DNA from: Neoroseomonas lacus
Lineage (GTDB): Bacteria > Pseudomonadota > Alphaproteobacteria > Acetobacterales > Acetobacteraceae
Length of the DNA stretch: 64,000 nucleotides
NCBI RefSeq assembly: GCF_014644535.1
Contig: NZ_BMKW01000001.1
Span: 558,001 to 622,000 of the forward strand
Reading direction: 5' to 3'
Shown: one piece after another, positions 26,911 through 35,068 of the stretch
How the letters are laid out: each line of letters starts with the position of its first letter
Numbering within the stretch: the stretch's first letter is position 1
The notes under the pieces: generated by a model
What the model saw: only the letters and a program-made list of their open reading frames with translations
The model's database searches: none
Told to the model about the DNA's origin: nothing
Program-made: the position numbers and the translations under genes

Positions 26911-28560
26911 ATGCGCGACCCAACCCTCGAAGACCTCTTCGCCCGCCGCGGCGCCATCACCCGCATCGCCACCGAGCTCGGCATCTCCACCGCCGCCGTC
27001 TCCCAATGGAAACGCGTCCCCGACGACCGCGTCACGGACGTCGCCCGCATCCTCGGCGTCGCCACCCAAACCCTGCGCCCCGACCTCACCGAACCGCCCG
27101 CCCCGAAGCCGGAAGGATACGTCCGCATGGTCGCCCGCCCCGTCCTGCGCCGCCGCCGCCGCACCAAGATCATCGCGACCCTCGGCCCCGCCTCCTCCAC
27201 CATCGAGGTCATCGAACGCCTCTACCGCGCCGGCGCCGACGTCTTCCGCCTCAACTTCTCCCACGGCTCCCACGAGGACCACGCACAGCGCATCCTCATG
27301 ATCCGCGAAGTCGAACGCCGCGTCGGCCGCCCCATCGGCATCCTCGTGGACGTCCAGGGCCCCAAACTCCGCGTCGGCCAGTTCCAGGGCGGCCGCGTCC
27401 AACTGCAAACCGGCCAGACCTTCCGCCTCGACCTCAACCCCACCCCGGGCGACGTCCGCCGCGTCAACCTCCCCCACAAGGAGATCATCGCCGCTGCCCA
27501 GATCGGCACCACCCTCCTCCTCGACGACGGCAAGCTCCGCCTGCGCGTCACCCGCGTCCGCCCCGACCACCTGGAAACCGAAGTCGTCGTCGGCGGCCCG
27601 CTCTCCGACCGCAAGGGCGTCAACGTCCCCGACGTCGCCCTCCCCATCCCCGCCCTGACCGAAAAAGACCGCGCCGACCTCGACTTCGTCCTGCCCCTCG
27701 GCATCGAATACATCGGCCTGTCCTTCGTCCAACGCGCCGAGGACGTCGCCGAAACCAAGCGCATCGCCGCCGGCCGCGCCTGGGTCATGGTCAAGATGGA
27801 AAAACCCCAGGCCGTCGAAAACCTCGACAGCATCCTCGCCCTGACCGACTGCGTCATGGTCGCCCGCGGCGACCTCGGCGTCGAACTCCCCCCCGAGGAA
27901 GTCCCCCTCGTCCAGAAGCGCATCGTCCGCGCCGCCCGCGCCCTCGGCAAACCCGTGGTCGTGGCAACCCAAATGCTCGAATCCATGATCACGGCCCCAT
28001 CGCCGACCCGCGCCGAAGTCTCCGACGTCGGCACCGCGGTCTTCGACGGCGCCGACGCCGTCATGCTCTCCGCCGAGACCGCCGCCGGCCAATACCCCTA
28101 CGAAGCCGTCAACATGATGGACCGCATCGTCGCCCGCGTGGAACAGGACCCCGACTGGCGCCGCCTCACCGACACCTCCCGCCCCGCCCCCGAACGCACC
28201 AGCGCCGGCGCCATCGCCACCGCCGCCCGCCAGGTCGCCGAAACCATCGAGGCCGAGGTGATCGCCACCTTCTCCTCCACCGGCTCCACCACCCTGCGCG
28301 TCGCCCGCGAACGCCCCAACTGCCCCATCCTCGGCCTGACCGCGAGCGGCACCGCCGCCCGCCGCATGGCGGTCGTGTGGGGCGTCCACCCCCTCGAGGT
28401 CAGCGAAATCCACTCGATGACGGAAATGGTCGCCCGCGCCGTCCGCGCCGCCCAACACGAAGGCTTCGCCCAGACCGGCGACGAAGTGGTGGTCACCGCC
28501 GGGGTGCCCTTCGGCACACCAGGGACGACGAACGCATTGCGGGTGGCCGTGGTGAGGTGA
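26911..28560 (+). CDS. pyk: pyruvate kinase with N-terminal YdaS/Cro-like helix-turn-helix domain
   Basis: A 549-residue reading frame. Residues 1-57 form a YdaS/Cro-like DNA-binding domain (ITRIATELGISTAAVSQWKRV, then RVTDVARILGVATQTLRPDL). A Pro-rich linker leads into a complete pyruvate kinase from about residue 80: RRTKIIATLGPASS, FRLNFSHGSHEDH, VDVQGPKLRVG, VMVKMEKPQAV, ARGDLGVELP and TQMLESMITAPSPTRAEVSDVG. Normal enzymes (470-480 residues) begin at the kinase part. An internal ATG at 27127 with GGAAGGA upstream would give a normal 477-residue enzyme, so two products are possible. Paired sites upstream suggest self-regulation. It follows glycerate kinase. Confidence 0.93.
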   Translation: MRDPTLEDLFARRGAITRIATELGISTAAVSQWKRVPDDRVTDVARILGVATQTLRPDLTEPPAPKPEGYVRMVARPVLRRRRRTKIIATLGPASSTIEVIERLYRAGADVFRLNFSHGSHEDHAQRILMIREVERRVGRPIGILVDVQGPKLRVGQFQGGRVQLQTGQTFRLDLNPTPGDVRRVNLPHKEIIAAAQIGTTLLLDDGKLRLRVTRVRPDHLETEVVVGGPLSDRKGVNVPDVALPIPALTEKDRADLDFVLPLGIEYIGLSFVQRAEDVAETKRIAAGRAWVMVKMEKPQAVENLDSILALTDCVMVARGDLGVELPPEEVPLVQKRIVRAARALGKPVVVATQMLESMITAPSPTRAEVSDVGTAVFDGADAVMLSAETAAGQYPYEAVNMMDRIVARVEQDPDWRRLTDTSRPAPERTSAGAIATAARQVAETIEAEVIATFSSTGSTTLRVARERPNCPILGLTASGTAARRMAVVWGVHPLEVSEIHSMTEMVARAVRAAQHEGFAQTGDEVVVTAGVPFGTPGTTNALRVAVVR

Positions 28561-28569
28561 AGGACCGTG

Positions 28570-28652
28570 TCGCGCCGATGTCGAGCGCGTAACACGCAGG
28601 CGCCCTACCCCCGCGCCCCGGCAGGAAACTCAGCGTCCTGCACCTTCGGGCT
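28570..28652. repeat. dispersed 83-bp repeat, copy 1 of 2
   Basis: This stretch aligns without gaps to 30460-30542, with the last 37 bases differing at only two positions. That part can fold as a stem (GCAGGA...TCCTGC). It starts 10 bases after the pyruvate kinase stop; the other copy starts 21 bases after the L,D-transpeptidase stop. The two copies bracket the lipoprotein/transpeptidase pair. Confidence 0.75.
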
Positions 28653-28774
28653 GCGGTGCCGATCGCACGGCGGTGCCCATCCCGCCGCCACGCCAAACGG
28701 CGCCTGACCAAACTCAGCCAGGCGCCCGCCTCTCTCCGCTCAACCCGCGCGATCGCGGCTGAGCGCCATCCGCC

Positions 28775-28915
28775 CTACCCGCGGGCCGGCGGAACCGGCG
28801 CCGGCGCCGGCGCGACATAGGCAGGCGCCGGAGGCGGCGGCGGCGGCGGCGACGCACAGGCCGCGAGCAGCGCGAGGGGAACCACAAGAGCCACCAACTT
28901 GGAAACGCCGGACAT
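28775..28915 (-). CDS. tiny proline-rich lipoprotein
   Basis: A 46-residue protein, very short but with a complete lipoprotein leader: MSGVSKLVALVVPLALLAAC, with the lipobox LAAC and Cys20 as the acylation site. The mature part is only 27 residues, almost entirely proline and alanine (a run of seven prolines, then PAPAYVAPAPAPVPPARG). GGAGA lies 6-7 bases before the ATG. Similar tiny Pro/Ala-rich lipoproteins are often overlooked; a role at the cell wall is suggested only by its position, divergent from an L,D-transpeptidase. The leader makes the gene credible. Confidence 0.7.
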   Translation of the reverse strand: MSGVSKLVALVVPLALLAACASPPPPPPPAPAYVAPAPAPVPPARG

Positions 28916-29077
28916 CTGCTTCTCCATCACTGACTTACGCATCGACAACACTGAATTGAACGGTAATTCTCAATGCGAAGTCAAACGACCAATCACGCCG
29001 GCCGCCAAATTTGTGAGGACGTCGAACACCCCCATGCACCCACCCACAGGGTCAACACTGATCCCGACGAACCATCA

Positions 29078-30439
29078 ATGACCACCCACCGCCCCATCTC
29101 CCGCCGCACCGCCCTCACCACCGGCCCGATCGCCCTCGCCGCCGCCTGCGCGCTCTCCGCCTGCAGCGCCACCCCGCGCCCATCCACAACCCTGCGCGCC
29201 CCACCCGCCGACAACCGCCTGCGCGCCCTGCGCGACGCCTCCACCGTCACCGTCGCCGGCGAACCCCTCAACGCCGACCTCCTCCGCCGCTTCTACGAAC
29301 GCCACGACTACGACTGGGTCTGGTCCACCCGCCCCGCCGAGGCCGACGCCCTGATGGAAACCGTCCTGCGCGCCAACACCCACGGCCTCGACCCCGAACT
29401 CTTCCACGCCAGCCTGCTCCAACGCCGCAGCACCTTCCCCGCCCTGCGCCGCGAACTCCTCCTCTCCCACGCCTTCCTCACCTACGCCGACACCCTCGCC
29501 ACCGGCGCCATCCCCCCCGAACGCCGCAAGGACGGCGAAACCCTCACCCCCGACCACATCGACGTCCCCGCCGCGCTCGACCGCATCATCGCCAGCCCCG
29601 ACCCCGCCGCCGCCCTCGAAGCCCTCGCCCCGGCCACCCCCTCCTACACCGCCCTCCGCCAGGCCCTGCGCCAGGCCCGCACCCGCCCGGCCCCGCGCGG
29701 CATCAACCCCGCCACCCGCATCCGCACCATCGAGGTCAACCTCGAACGCCAGCGCTGGCTGCCCCGCCCCCTGCCCGCCAACCGCGTCTGGGTGAACGTC
29801 GCCGACCAGCGCCTGACGCTCTTCCGCGCCGACGACCCCGTCTTCACCACCCGCGTCATCGTCGGCGACCCCGCCCCCATCAACCAAAGCCCCGAATTCA
29901 GCACCCTCATCCAGGCCAGCTTCTTCAACCCGCCCTGGGTCATCCCGGCCGACATCGTCACCGCCGAATACCTGCCCATCATCAACCGGGACCCGACCTA
30001 CCTTGACCGCAACAACATGGTCCTGCGCCCCAACGGCGAGGTCGAACAACGCCCCGGCCCCACCGCCGGCCTCGGCCTCATCATGTTCGACATGCCCAAC
30101 CGCTTCGACGTCTACCTGCACGACACACCGGACCGGCAACTGTTCAACCGCGACAACCGCCGCCTCAGCCACGGCTGCATCCGCGTCCAGAACCCCATCG
30201 AACTCGCCGCCCTGCTGATGCAGCAACCCGTCGACGCCATCCACGACGGCATCGCCGCCGGCGGCACCACCCACCACAAACTGCCAACCCCAGTGCCGGT
30301 CTTCGTGACCTACCAGACCGCCTTCGCGGACACCGCGGGCAAGGTGGAATTCCGGCCGGACTTCTACGGAAGGGACGAGGATGTGTGGCAGCGGATGCAG
30401 CGCCGGGGGGCGGCAGCGCAGGAGCGGCCCTTATGGTGA
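29078..30439 (+). CDS. L,D-transpeptidase, YcbB-like, Tat-type lipoprotein
   Basis: A 453-residue protein with a twin-arginine leader (ISRRTALTTGPIALAAACALSAC) that also ends in a lipobox, so it is probably a Tat-exported lipoprotein. The N-terminal scaffold (RRFYERHDYDWVWSTRPAEADALMETVLRANTHGLDPELF) is typical of the YcbB group. The YkuD catalytic domain begins with NRVWVNVADQRLTLFRADDPVFTTRVIVGDPA and ends with the active-site SHGCIRV. These enzymes make 3-3 cross-links in peptidoglycan or anchor proteins to it. A peptidoglycan-binding module is not obvious. The stop is followed by an 83-bp repeat copy. Confidence 0.9.
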   Translation: MTTHRPISRRTALTTGPIALAAACALSACSATPRPSTTLRAPPADNRLRALRDASTVTVAGEPLNADLLRRFYERHDYDWVWSTRPAEADALMETVLRANTHGLDPELFHASLLQRRSTFPALRRELLLSHAFLTYADTLATGAIPPERRKDGETLTPDHIDVPAALDRIIASPDPAAALEALAPATPSYTALRQALRQARTRPAPRGINPATRIRTIEVNLERQRWLPRPLPANRVWVNVADQRLTLFRADDPVFTTRVIVGDPAPINQSPEFSTLIQASFFNPPWVIPADIVTAEYLPIINRDPTYLDRNNMVLRPNGEVEQRPGPTAGLGLIMFDMPNRFDVYLHDTPDRQLFNRDNRRLSHGCIRVQNPIELAALLMQQPVDAIHDGIAAGGTTHHKLPTPVPVFVTYQTAFADTAGKVEFRPDFYGRDEDVWQRMQRRGAAAQERPLW

Positions 30440-30459
30440 TGGTGCCGCGCGGCGCGGCG

Positions 30460-30542
30460 TCGCGCTGATGGTAAGCGCGTCAGACGCAGAGGCTCTGCCC
30501 CTGCACCCCGGCAGGAAACTCAGTTTCCTGCACCTTCGGGCT
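30460..30542. repeat. dispersed 83-bp repeat, copy 2 of 2
   Basis: Gapless match to 28570-28652. Here the hairpin is longer and perfect over 8 bp (GCAGGAAA / TTTCCTGC, loop CTCAG). The copy lies 21 bases past the transpeptidase stop and about 190 bases before the AT-rich helicase-nuclease gene, near the left border of that insert. Confidence 0.75.
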
Positions 30543-30670
30543 ATTGGCTTTCACGCCGACTGGAAATTCAGCCCCATCCTGCTCCATGGAGCACAGCGAA
30601 GCCGTTACGCAATTGCGGTGGCCTGCCCTCTACATGGAAATCGCGCCGACCGAAGACGGAACCTCTTTCC

Positions 30671-30712
30671 TTGACGCAAATGAGCATATAACGTGCAATC
30701 TGAACGTATAAT
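30671..30712 (+). promoter_or_regulatory. AT-rich promoter region of the helicase-nuclease gene
   Basis: TTGACG at 30671 with TGCAAT 17 bases later (30694) makes a reasonable -35/-10 pair. A consensus TATAAT also occurs at 30707-30712, which would start transcription only about 10 bases before the ATG at 30729. The change from GC-rich to AT-rich sequence occurs in this region. Which element is used cannot be decided by reading. Confidence 0.45.
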
Positions 30713-30728
30713 TCAACCGAGGCGCAAG

Positions 30729-33203
30729 ATGGCTTTAGATTTTGACAAACTAAGGGCAGGTTCAACAGCAAAACAAACAGATCCGCGCAAAATATTCACA
30801 ACCCTGAAGCGCGATGCGCGATTTAAGCGACCCTTAGATGAACAATCCGACGTTCTAGATGCTTGGTATGCAAGAAAAAATTCAAAAGATATTACAATTA
30901 AAATGAATACTGGAGGCGGAAAAACGGTCGTTGGCCTTCTCTGCCTTCAAAGTTCATTGAATGAAAATTTGAAACCAGCGGTATATATTACGCCGGATAA
31001 TTTCCTAGTAGCTCAAGTTATAGAAGAGGCATCAGCACTCGGAATCGCCGCAACGGACAATGAAAAAGATCCTGATTTTTTGTCTGGACGCTCGATTTTT
31101 GTCGCCAATGTTCACAAGTTAATTAATGGTCGCTCAGTTTTCGGGGTTGGTGAGAAAAAGATTCCGATAGGCGCCATAGTAATCGACGACGCCCATGCCT
31201 GTTTAAATGTAGTTAACGAACAGTTTTGTATTAAAGCAAAATCTGGGAGTAAAGTTTACGAAAGTCTTCTATCATTTTTTGAAGAAGACTTAAAATTCCA
31301 ATCTCCGGCCGGCCTGCTCGATCTCAAGGCTGACGAACCGTCGAGCGTGATGTCCGTACCGTACTGGTCTTGGCAGGCACATCAAGACGAGGTAATTGCG
31401 TTATTGCATAGTGAAAAAAACAGCAAGGAGCTCGAATGGACATGGCCGCTATTAAGTGAGTCAATTCCGCTATGCACCTGTGTATTTGGAGGTGGTCGAC
31501 TGGAAATTGCCCCACACTTTGTTCCTATCGACCGCATTCCAGCCTTCTCGAGCGCGCAACGGCGCATATATATGACGGCAACCCTGGCTGACGATACAAT
31601 ACTTGTAAGTCATTTTCAGGCAAATGCCGCCGAAATTGAGAAACCAATCCGCCCGAAGGGAGGCGGGGACATTGGAGATCGAATGATTCTCGCGCCCCAA
31701 GAGATAAATCCAAACTATACAGATGTAGAAATTAGACAGTTAATATCTGAAATTTCCAAGTCTTTGAATGTTGTTGTCATCGTTCCCTCCAAACAGCGCA
31801 CTGATTTTTGGAAAACAGCGGCCTCTCAAATATTGGATAAAGATAATATTCAAGAAGGTGTTGGCTTTTTGAGAGCAGGGCACGTCGGGCTTACCGTATT
31901 AATCAACAAATATGATGGTGTTGATTTACCTGGTGCTGCCTGTGAAATGCTCGTGATAGACGGTCTTCCAGAAACAAACGGCCTACTGGAAAGATTGGAA
32001 ATGATCTATCTGGACGGGACGAAGAGGCAGCTTGTCCGTCAAGTACAGAGAATAGAGCAAGGTATGGGTCGCGGCGTTCGATCGAGCGATGATCACTGCG
32101 TGGTACTGCTCCTCGGCGCGAGATTGACACAGCGACTGCATCAACCGGAAGCGGATGCGATGTTCTCGTCAGCTACCCGAGCTCAGATTGCACTCGGCAA
32201 AGACGTGGCTTCACAAGTCAGAGGAAAATCTATTAAGGAGTTAGAGTCAATTTTGAATTTATGTTTGACGCAAAACGACGAATGGGTTGAAGCAGGTCGC
32301 AATGCAATCGTAAACGCGCCACCCATTACCGACGCCAATCTCGACAAATCTCAGGTTAAGCTCCGAGAAGCCTTCGATGCCGCCCGCATACACAGATATG
32401 ACGTAGCGGCCGAACGGGCTCAAGATGCGGTCAATGGAACCGCAGACCCGCAACTAAAAGGCTATTTAAAACAACAATTGGCCGAGTACATTAATTTCAG
32501 GAACCCTGCAATGGCTCAGGAATTGCAGTTATCCGCGCTCGGCATAAATTCGCGCCTCTTGAAACCAATTGCAGGTGCCACCTACAACAAACTCAACGCA
32601 CCCACCGTAGGCCAAGCAGCCGCAGCAGTTCGGTTTAACGAACGATTTCTTGAGGCAAATGACCTAGTAATATGGATAAATGGCCTTCTCGATGATTTGG
32701 ATTGGGGCGAAGAAGGGTCGAAGCGCTTCGAAGCCGCTGTGTCTGAACTTGGTAAGTTCCTGGGTTTTGGTTCACAACGACCTGAGGACGAAGTCGGCCG
32801 CGGACCTGATAACCTCTGGGCTCTCGGCGGCCTGAAGTACCTCGTGATCGAGTGTAAGAGCGGAGCAGTCCTAGCTGACAAAATTTCGAAGGCTGACACC
32901 AACCAACTGAACGGATCAATGATTTGGTTTACCGAAAAATACGATAATTCATGCTCCGCCACACCATTAATGGTTCATCCCAAGACCGTTTTTGAGTACG
33001 CCGCCTCGCCTCACGCCGATTTGCGCATCATCAACGGACTTGGCCTCAAACGACTGCGAGATGCAGTGCGCGCATACTCTGTATCGCTGGCAACCTCTGG
33101 ACGATTTAAAGAACAAAGAGAGGTGGAAATTCAACTACAACATCATAATTTGTCGGCGAATTCGATCGTTGCTTTATGCAGTGTTGCCCAGTGGACAAAA
33201 TGA
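30729..33203 (+). CDS. SF2 (XPD/DinG-like) helicase fused to PD-(D/E)XK nuclease, Hna-like
   Basis: An 824-residue protein. Helicase motifs: GGGKT (62-66), DDAH as motif II in place of DEAH (153-156), TAT (283-285), DGVDLPG (396-402) and QGMGRGVR (444-451); the last two resemble XPD/DinG helicases. After a helical middle region (470-660) a PD-(D/E)XK nuclease core follows: an acidic helix FEAAVSELGKFLGF, PD in GRGPDNLWAL (Asp ~694) and ECK (Glu ~708, Lys ~710). This order matches the phage-defence protein Hna, a single-gene abortive-infection system; that match is from memory. ATG 30729 has GAGG upstream. Codon use is far AT-richer than both neighbours, so it was probably acquired. Confidence 0.82.
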   Translation: MALDFDKLRAGSTAKQTDPRKIFTTLKRDARFKRPLDEQSDVLDAWYARKNSKDITIKMNTGGGKTVVGLLCLQSSLNENLKPAVYITPDNFLVAQVIEEASALGIAATDNEKDPDFLSGRSIFVANVHKLINGRSVFGVGEKKIPIGAIVIDDAHACLNVVNEQFCIKAKSGSKVYESLLSFFEEDLKFQSPAGLLDLKADEPSSVMSVPYWSWQAHQDEVIALLHSEKNSKELEWTWPLLSESIPLCTCVFGGGRLEIAPHFVPIDRIPAFSSAQRRIYMTATLADDTILVSHFQANAAEIEKPIRPKGGGDIGDRMILAPQEINPNYTDVEIRQLISEISKSLNVVVIVPSKQRTDFWKTAASQILDKDNIQEGVGFLRAGHVGLTVLINKYDGVDLPGAACEMLVIDGLPETNGLLERLEMIYLDGTKRQLVRQVQRIEQGMGRGVRSSDDHCVVLLLGARLTQRLHQPEADAMFSSATRAQIALGKDVASQVRGKSIKELESILNLCLTQNDEWVEAGRNAIVNAPPITDANLDKSQVKLREAFDAARIHRYDVAAERAQDAVNGTADPQLKGYLKQQLAEYINFRNPAMAQELQLSALGINSRLLKPIAGATYNKLNAPTVGQAAAAVRFNERFLEANDLVIWINGLLDDLDWGEEGSKRFEAAVSELGKFLGFGSQRPEDEVGRGPDNLWALGGLKYLVIECKSGAVLADKISKADTNQLNGSMIWFTEKYDNSCSATPLMVHPKTVFEYAASPHADLRIINGLGLKRLRDAVRAYSVSLATSGRFKEQREVEIQLQHHNLSANSIVALCSVAQWTK

Positions 33204-33377
33204 CGATTCAACTTCGAGGCTTTCTATCGCAACAGCGACTGATTTAGCCATCTCGCCTTCAGAGGACTCAGTTGCGACCTGACGGCCGCAACTGGGGAGC
33301 AAGTTTGCCTATCTGCGAGCGGCGGCGTAATATAGGATTTTATTGCTTTTTATCTGCCGATTGCGCATACTCCCCCC

Positions 33378-33944
33378 ATGCGCCCCCACCCCCTCACCCA
33401 CCCCCAATTCCTCGCCATCCTCCCCTACATCCTCCCCGCCTCCCCCGCTGGCCGTCAGATCGGTGACCTCCGCGCCCGCCTGAACGCTATATTCCACCTG
33501 GCCTGCACCACGGACCCCTGGCGCTGCCTCCCGCCCGAACACGGCAAGCCCGACACCGTCTCCCGCTACTTCCGCCGCCTCACCCACGCCGGCACCTGGG
33601 AAAAACTCCTCACGGCCATCAAGGAATCCCCTCCCAACAGCCCCTTGCGAGAGATCGCCCCCCTCATCTGCCGCGCCTGCCGCCGTGCCATCCGCCTCAG
33701 GGGGCTGAAATTCATCGCCCTCGCCCGCCGCCTCGGCTTCCTCTCGGCCCTGAACGGCCCGCCGGGCAAACTCCCCAACCCCGATTTGTCCGAAAAGCTG
33801 AAGCGCCTGCCCCTGCCGCCCAACCCCCGCTCGAAAAAGGAAACCAAGGCCTTCCTGGCCCTCATCAGGACGCGCCGCTACCTCCACCGCCTGGCCGGAG
33901 GCATCAAGCACATCCCCCGCCGCCTCCGCCTCGGCTGGTCATGA
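33378..33944 (+). CDS. orphan DUF4096 protein, related to the N-terminus of IS5-type transposases
   Basis: A 188-residue basic protein. Residues ~7-80 match the DUF4096 N-terminal domain of IS5-family transposases: FLAILPYILPASPAGRQIGDLRARLNAIFHLACTTDPWRCLPPEHGKPDTVSRYFRRLTHAGTWEKL. The catalytic DDE domain that should follow is absent; instead there is a Cys pair (CRACRR) and a very basic tail (RRYLHRLAGGIKHIPRRLRLGW). No terminal inverted repeats or target duplication were seen. No ribosome-binding site precedes the ATG. It may be a transposase remnant or a domesticated DNA-binding protein. It directly follows the foreign helicase-nuclease gene. Confidence 0.65.
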   Translation: MRPHPLTHPQFLAILPYILPASPAGRQIGDLRARLNAIFHLACTTDPWRCLPPEHGKPDTVSRYFRRLTHAGTWEKLLTAIKESPPNSPLREIAPLICRACRRAIRLRGLKFIALARRLGFLSALNGPPGKLPNPDLSEKLKRLPLPPNPRSKKETKAFLALIRTRRYLHRLAGGIKHIPRRLRLGWS

Positions 33945-33957
33945 ACGCCCCGCGGCC

Positions 33958-34911
33958 TCACCCCACCGCCGGCACCACATTCCCCGGCCGCTCCCCGGCG
34001 AAGAACGCCGCCAGCGCATCCAGCATCACCTGCGCCTGCGCCCGCTGCGCGGACAGCGTGAAGGCCGCCATATGCGGCGTCAGCACGGCATTCGGCAGCG
34101 CCCGCAACCGCTCCGGCACCTCCGGCTCATGCTCGAACACATCGAGGCCCGCGGCGGCAATCACCCCGCCCTCCAACGCCTCGATCAGCGCGGCCTCATC
34201 CACCACCAACCCGCGCGCGACATTCACCAGCACCCCATCCTTGCCGAGCGCCGCCAACACCTCGCGCCCCACCGCATGCCGCGTCTCCGCATTGGCCCGC
34301 ACCGCGACCACCAACACGTCGCACCACGCGGCAAGCCCCAGCAGCGTCGGATGATAGGCAAACCCCACCCCCTCCCGCGCCGCCCGCCCATGGTAGCCAA
34401 CCTCCATCTCGAAGGCCGCCGCCCGCGTCGCGACCTTCATCCCGATCGCCCCCAGCCCATAGATGCCGATCCGCCGCCCCGCGAGCCCCGGCACCAACGG
34501 CATCCGGTCGATCCGCCGGCTCGCCCAGTCCCCCGCGCGCACCAGCCGCTCGCCCTTGCCCATGTCCCGCGAGGCCGCGATCACCAGCCCCATCGCGAAC
34601 TCCGCCACGCTCGTCGCATTGGCATCCTTCGCATGCGTCACCATGATGCCCCGCGCGGCGGCGGCCTCCAGGTCCACCCCCTCGAACCCCGTGCCATAGC
34701 AGGCGATCAGCCCGAGCTCCGGCAGCGCATCCATCATCGCCCCATCGGTCCGGTGCCCCCCGAGGGTGATCAGCGCCCTGGCCCCCCGCGCACTCTCCGG
34801 CACCGCCTCGGGTGTGACGGGCGTCAGCGGCCCATGCACCTCGTACAAGGCATCAAGCCGCGACCGCAGCCGAGGCGTCACAGGCATGGCAAGAAGAATA
34901 GGGGAGGTCAT
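33958..34911 (-). CDS. D-isomer-specific 2-hydroxyacid dehydrogenase
   Basis: A 317-residue NAD(P)-dependent oxidoreductase that reduces 2-keto acids such as glyoxylate or hydroxypyruvate. The Rossmann motif is GLAGRRIGIYGLGAIGMKVATRAAAF. Catalytic residues are present: Arg in LVNVARGLVVDE, Glu in DVFEHEPEVPERL and His in LTPHMAAFT. The N-terminal substrate domain shows LGLIACYGTGFEGVDLEAAAARGI. ATG 34911 follows GGAA; GTG 34920 is an alternative. The length is normal. The substrate remains open, with glyoxylate/hydroxypyruvate suggested by glycerate kinase and glcF in the same window. Confidence 0.9.
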   Translation of the reverse strand: MTSPILLAMPVTPRLRSRLDALYEVHGPLTPVTPEAVPESARGARALITLGGHRTDGAMMDALPELGLIACYGTGFEGVDLEAAAARGIMVTHAKDANATSVAEFAMGLVIAASRDMGKGERLVRAGDWASRRIDRMPLVPGLAGRRIGIYGLGAIGMKVATRAAAFEMEVGYHGRAAREGVGFAYHPTLLGLAAWCDVLVVAVRANAETRHAVGREVLAALGKDGVLVNVARGLVVDEAALIEALEGGVIAAAGLDVFEHEPEVPERLRALPNAVLTPHMAAFTLSAQRAQAQVMLDALAAFFAGERPGNVVPAVG

Positions 34912-35068
34912 GGGCTTCACTTCCGGCTGCGGTTCGGCGCCGACGTTTCATTCCCCGGGGCCCATCGCAGCACGCCCCCGCCAACCCCTCAACCCCCTGC
35001 CGCGGCGACGGCCCTCACCGCCACCCCGCCCGCCCATCGACCCACGCAACCCACCGCCGGCGCCCGGA

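Noticed and set aside
26893-28458. Long minus-strand frame opposite the pyruvate kinase gene
   Set aside because: Low-complexity Gly/Asp/Ala/Val product caused by the C-rich codon bias of the real gene.
30729-33203. Housekeeping DinG/XPD helicase as identity of the AT-rich gene
   Set aside because: Motifs V and VI do resemble DinG/XPD, but the C-terminal PD-(D/E)XK core, the absence of the iron-sulfur Cys cluster and the foreign composition do not fit a housekeeping DinG.
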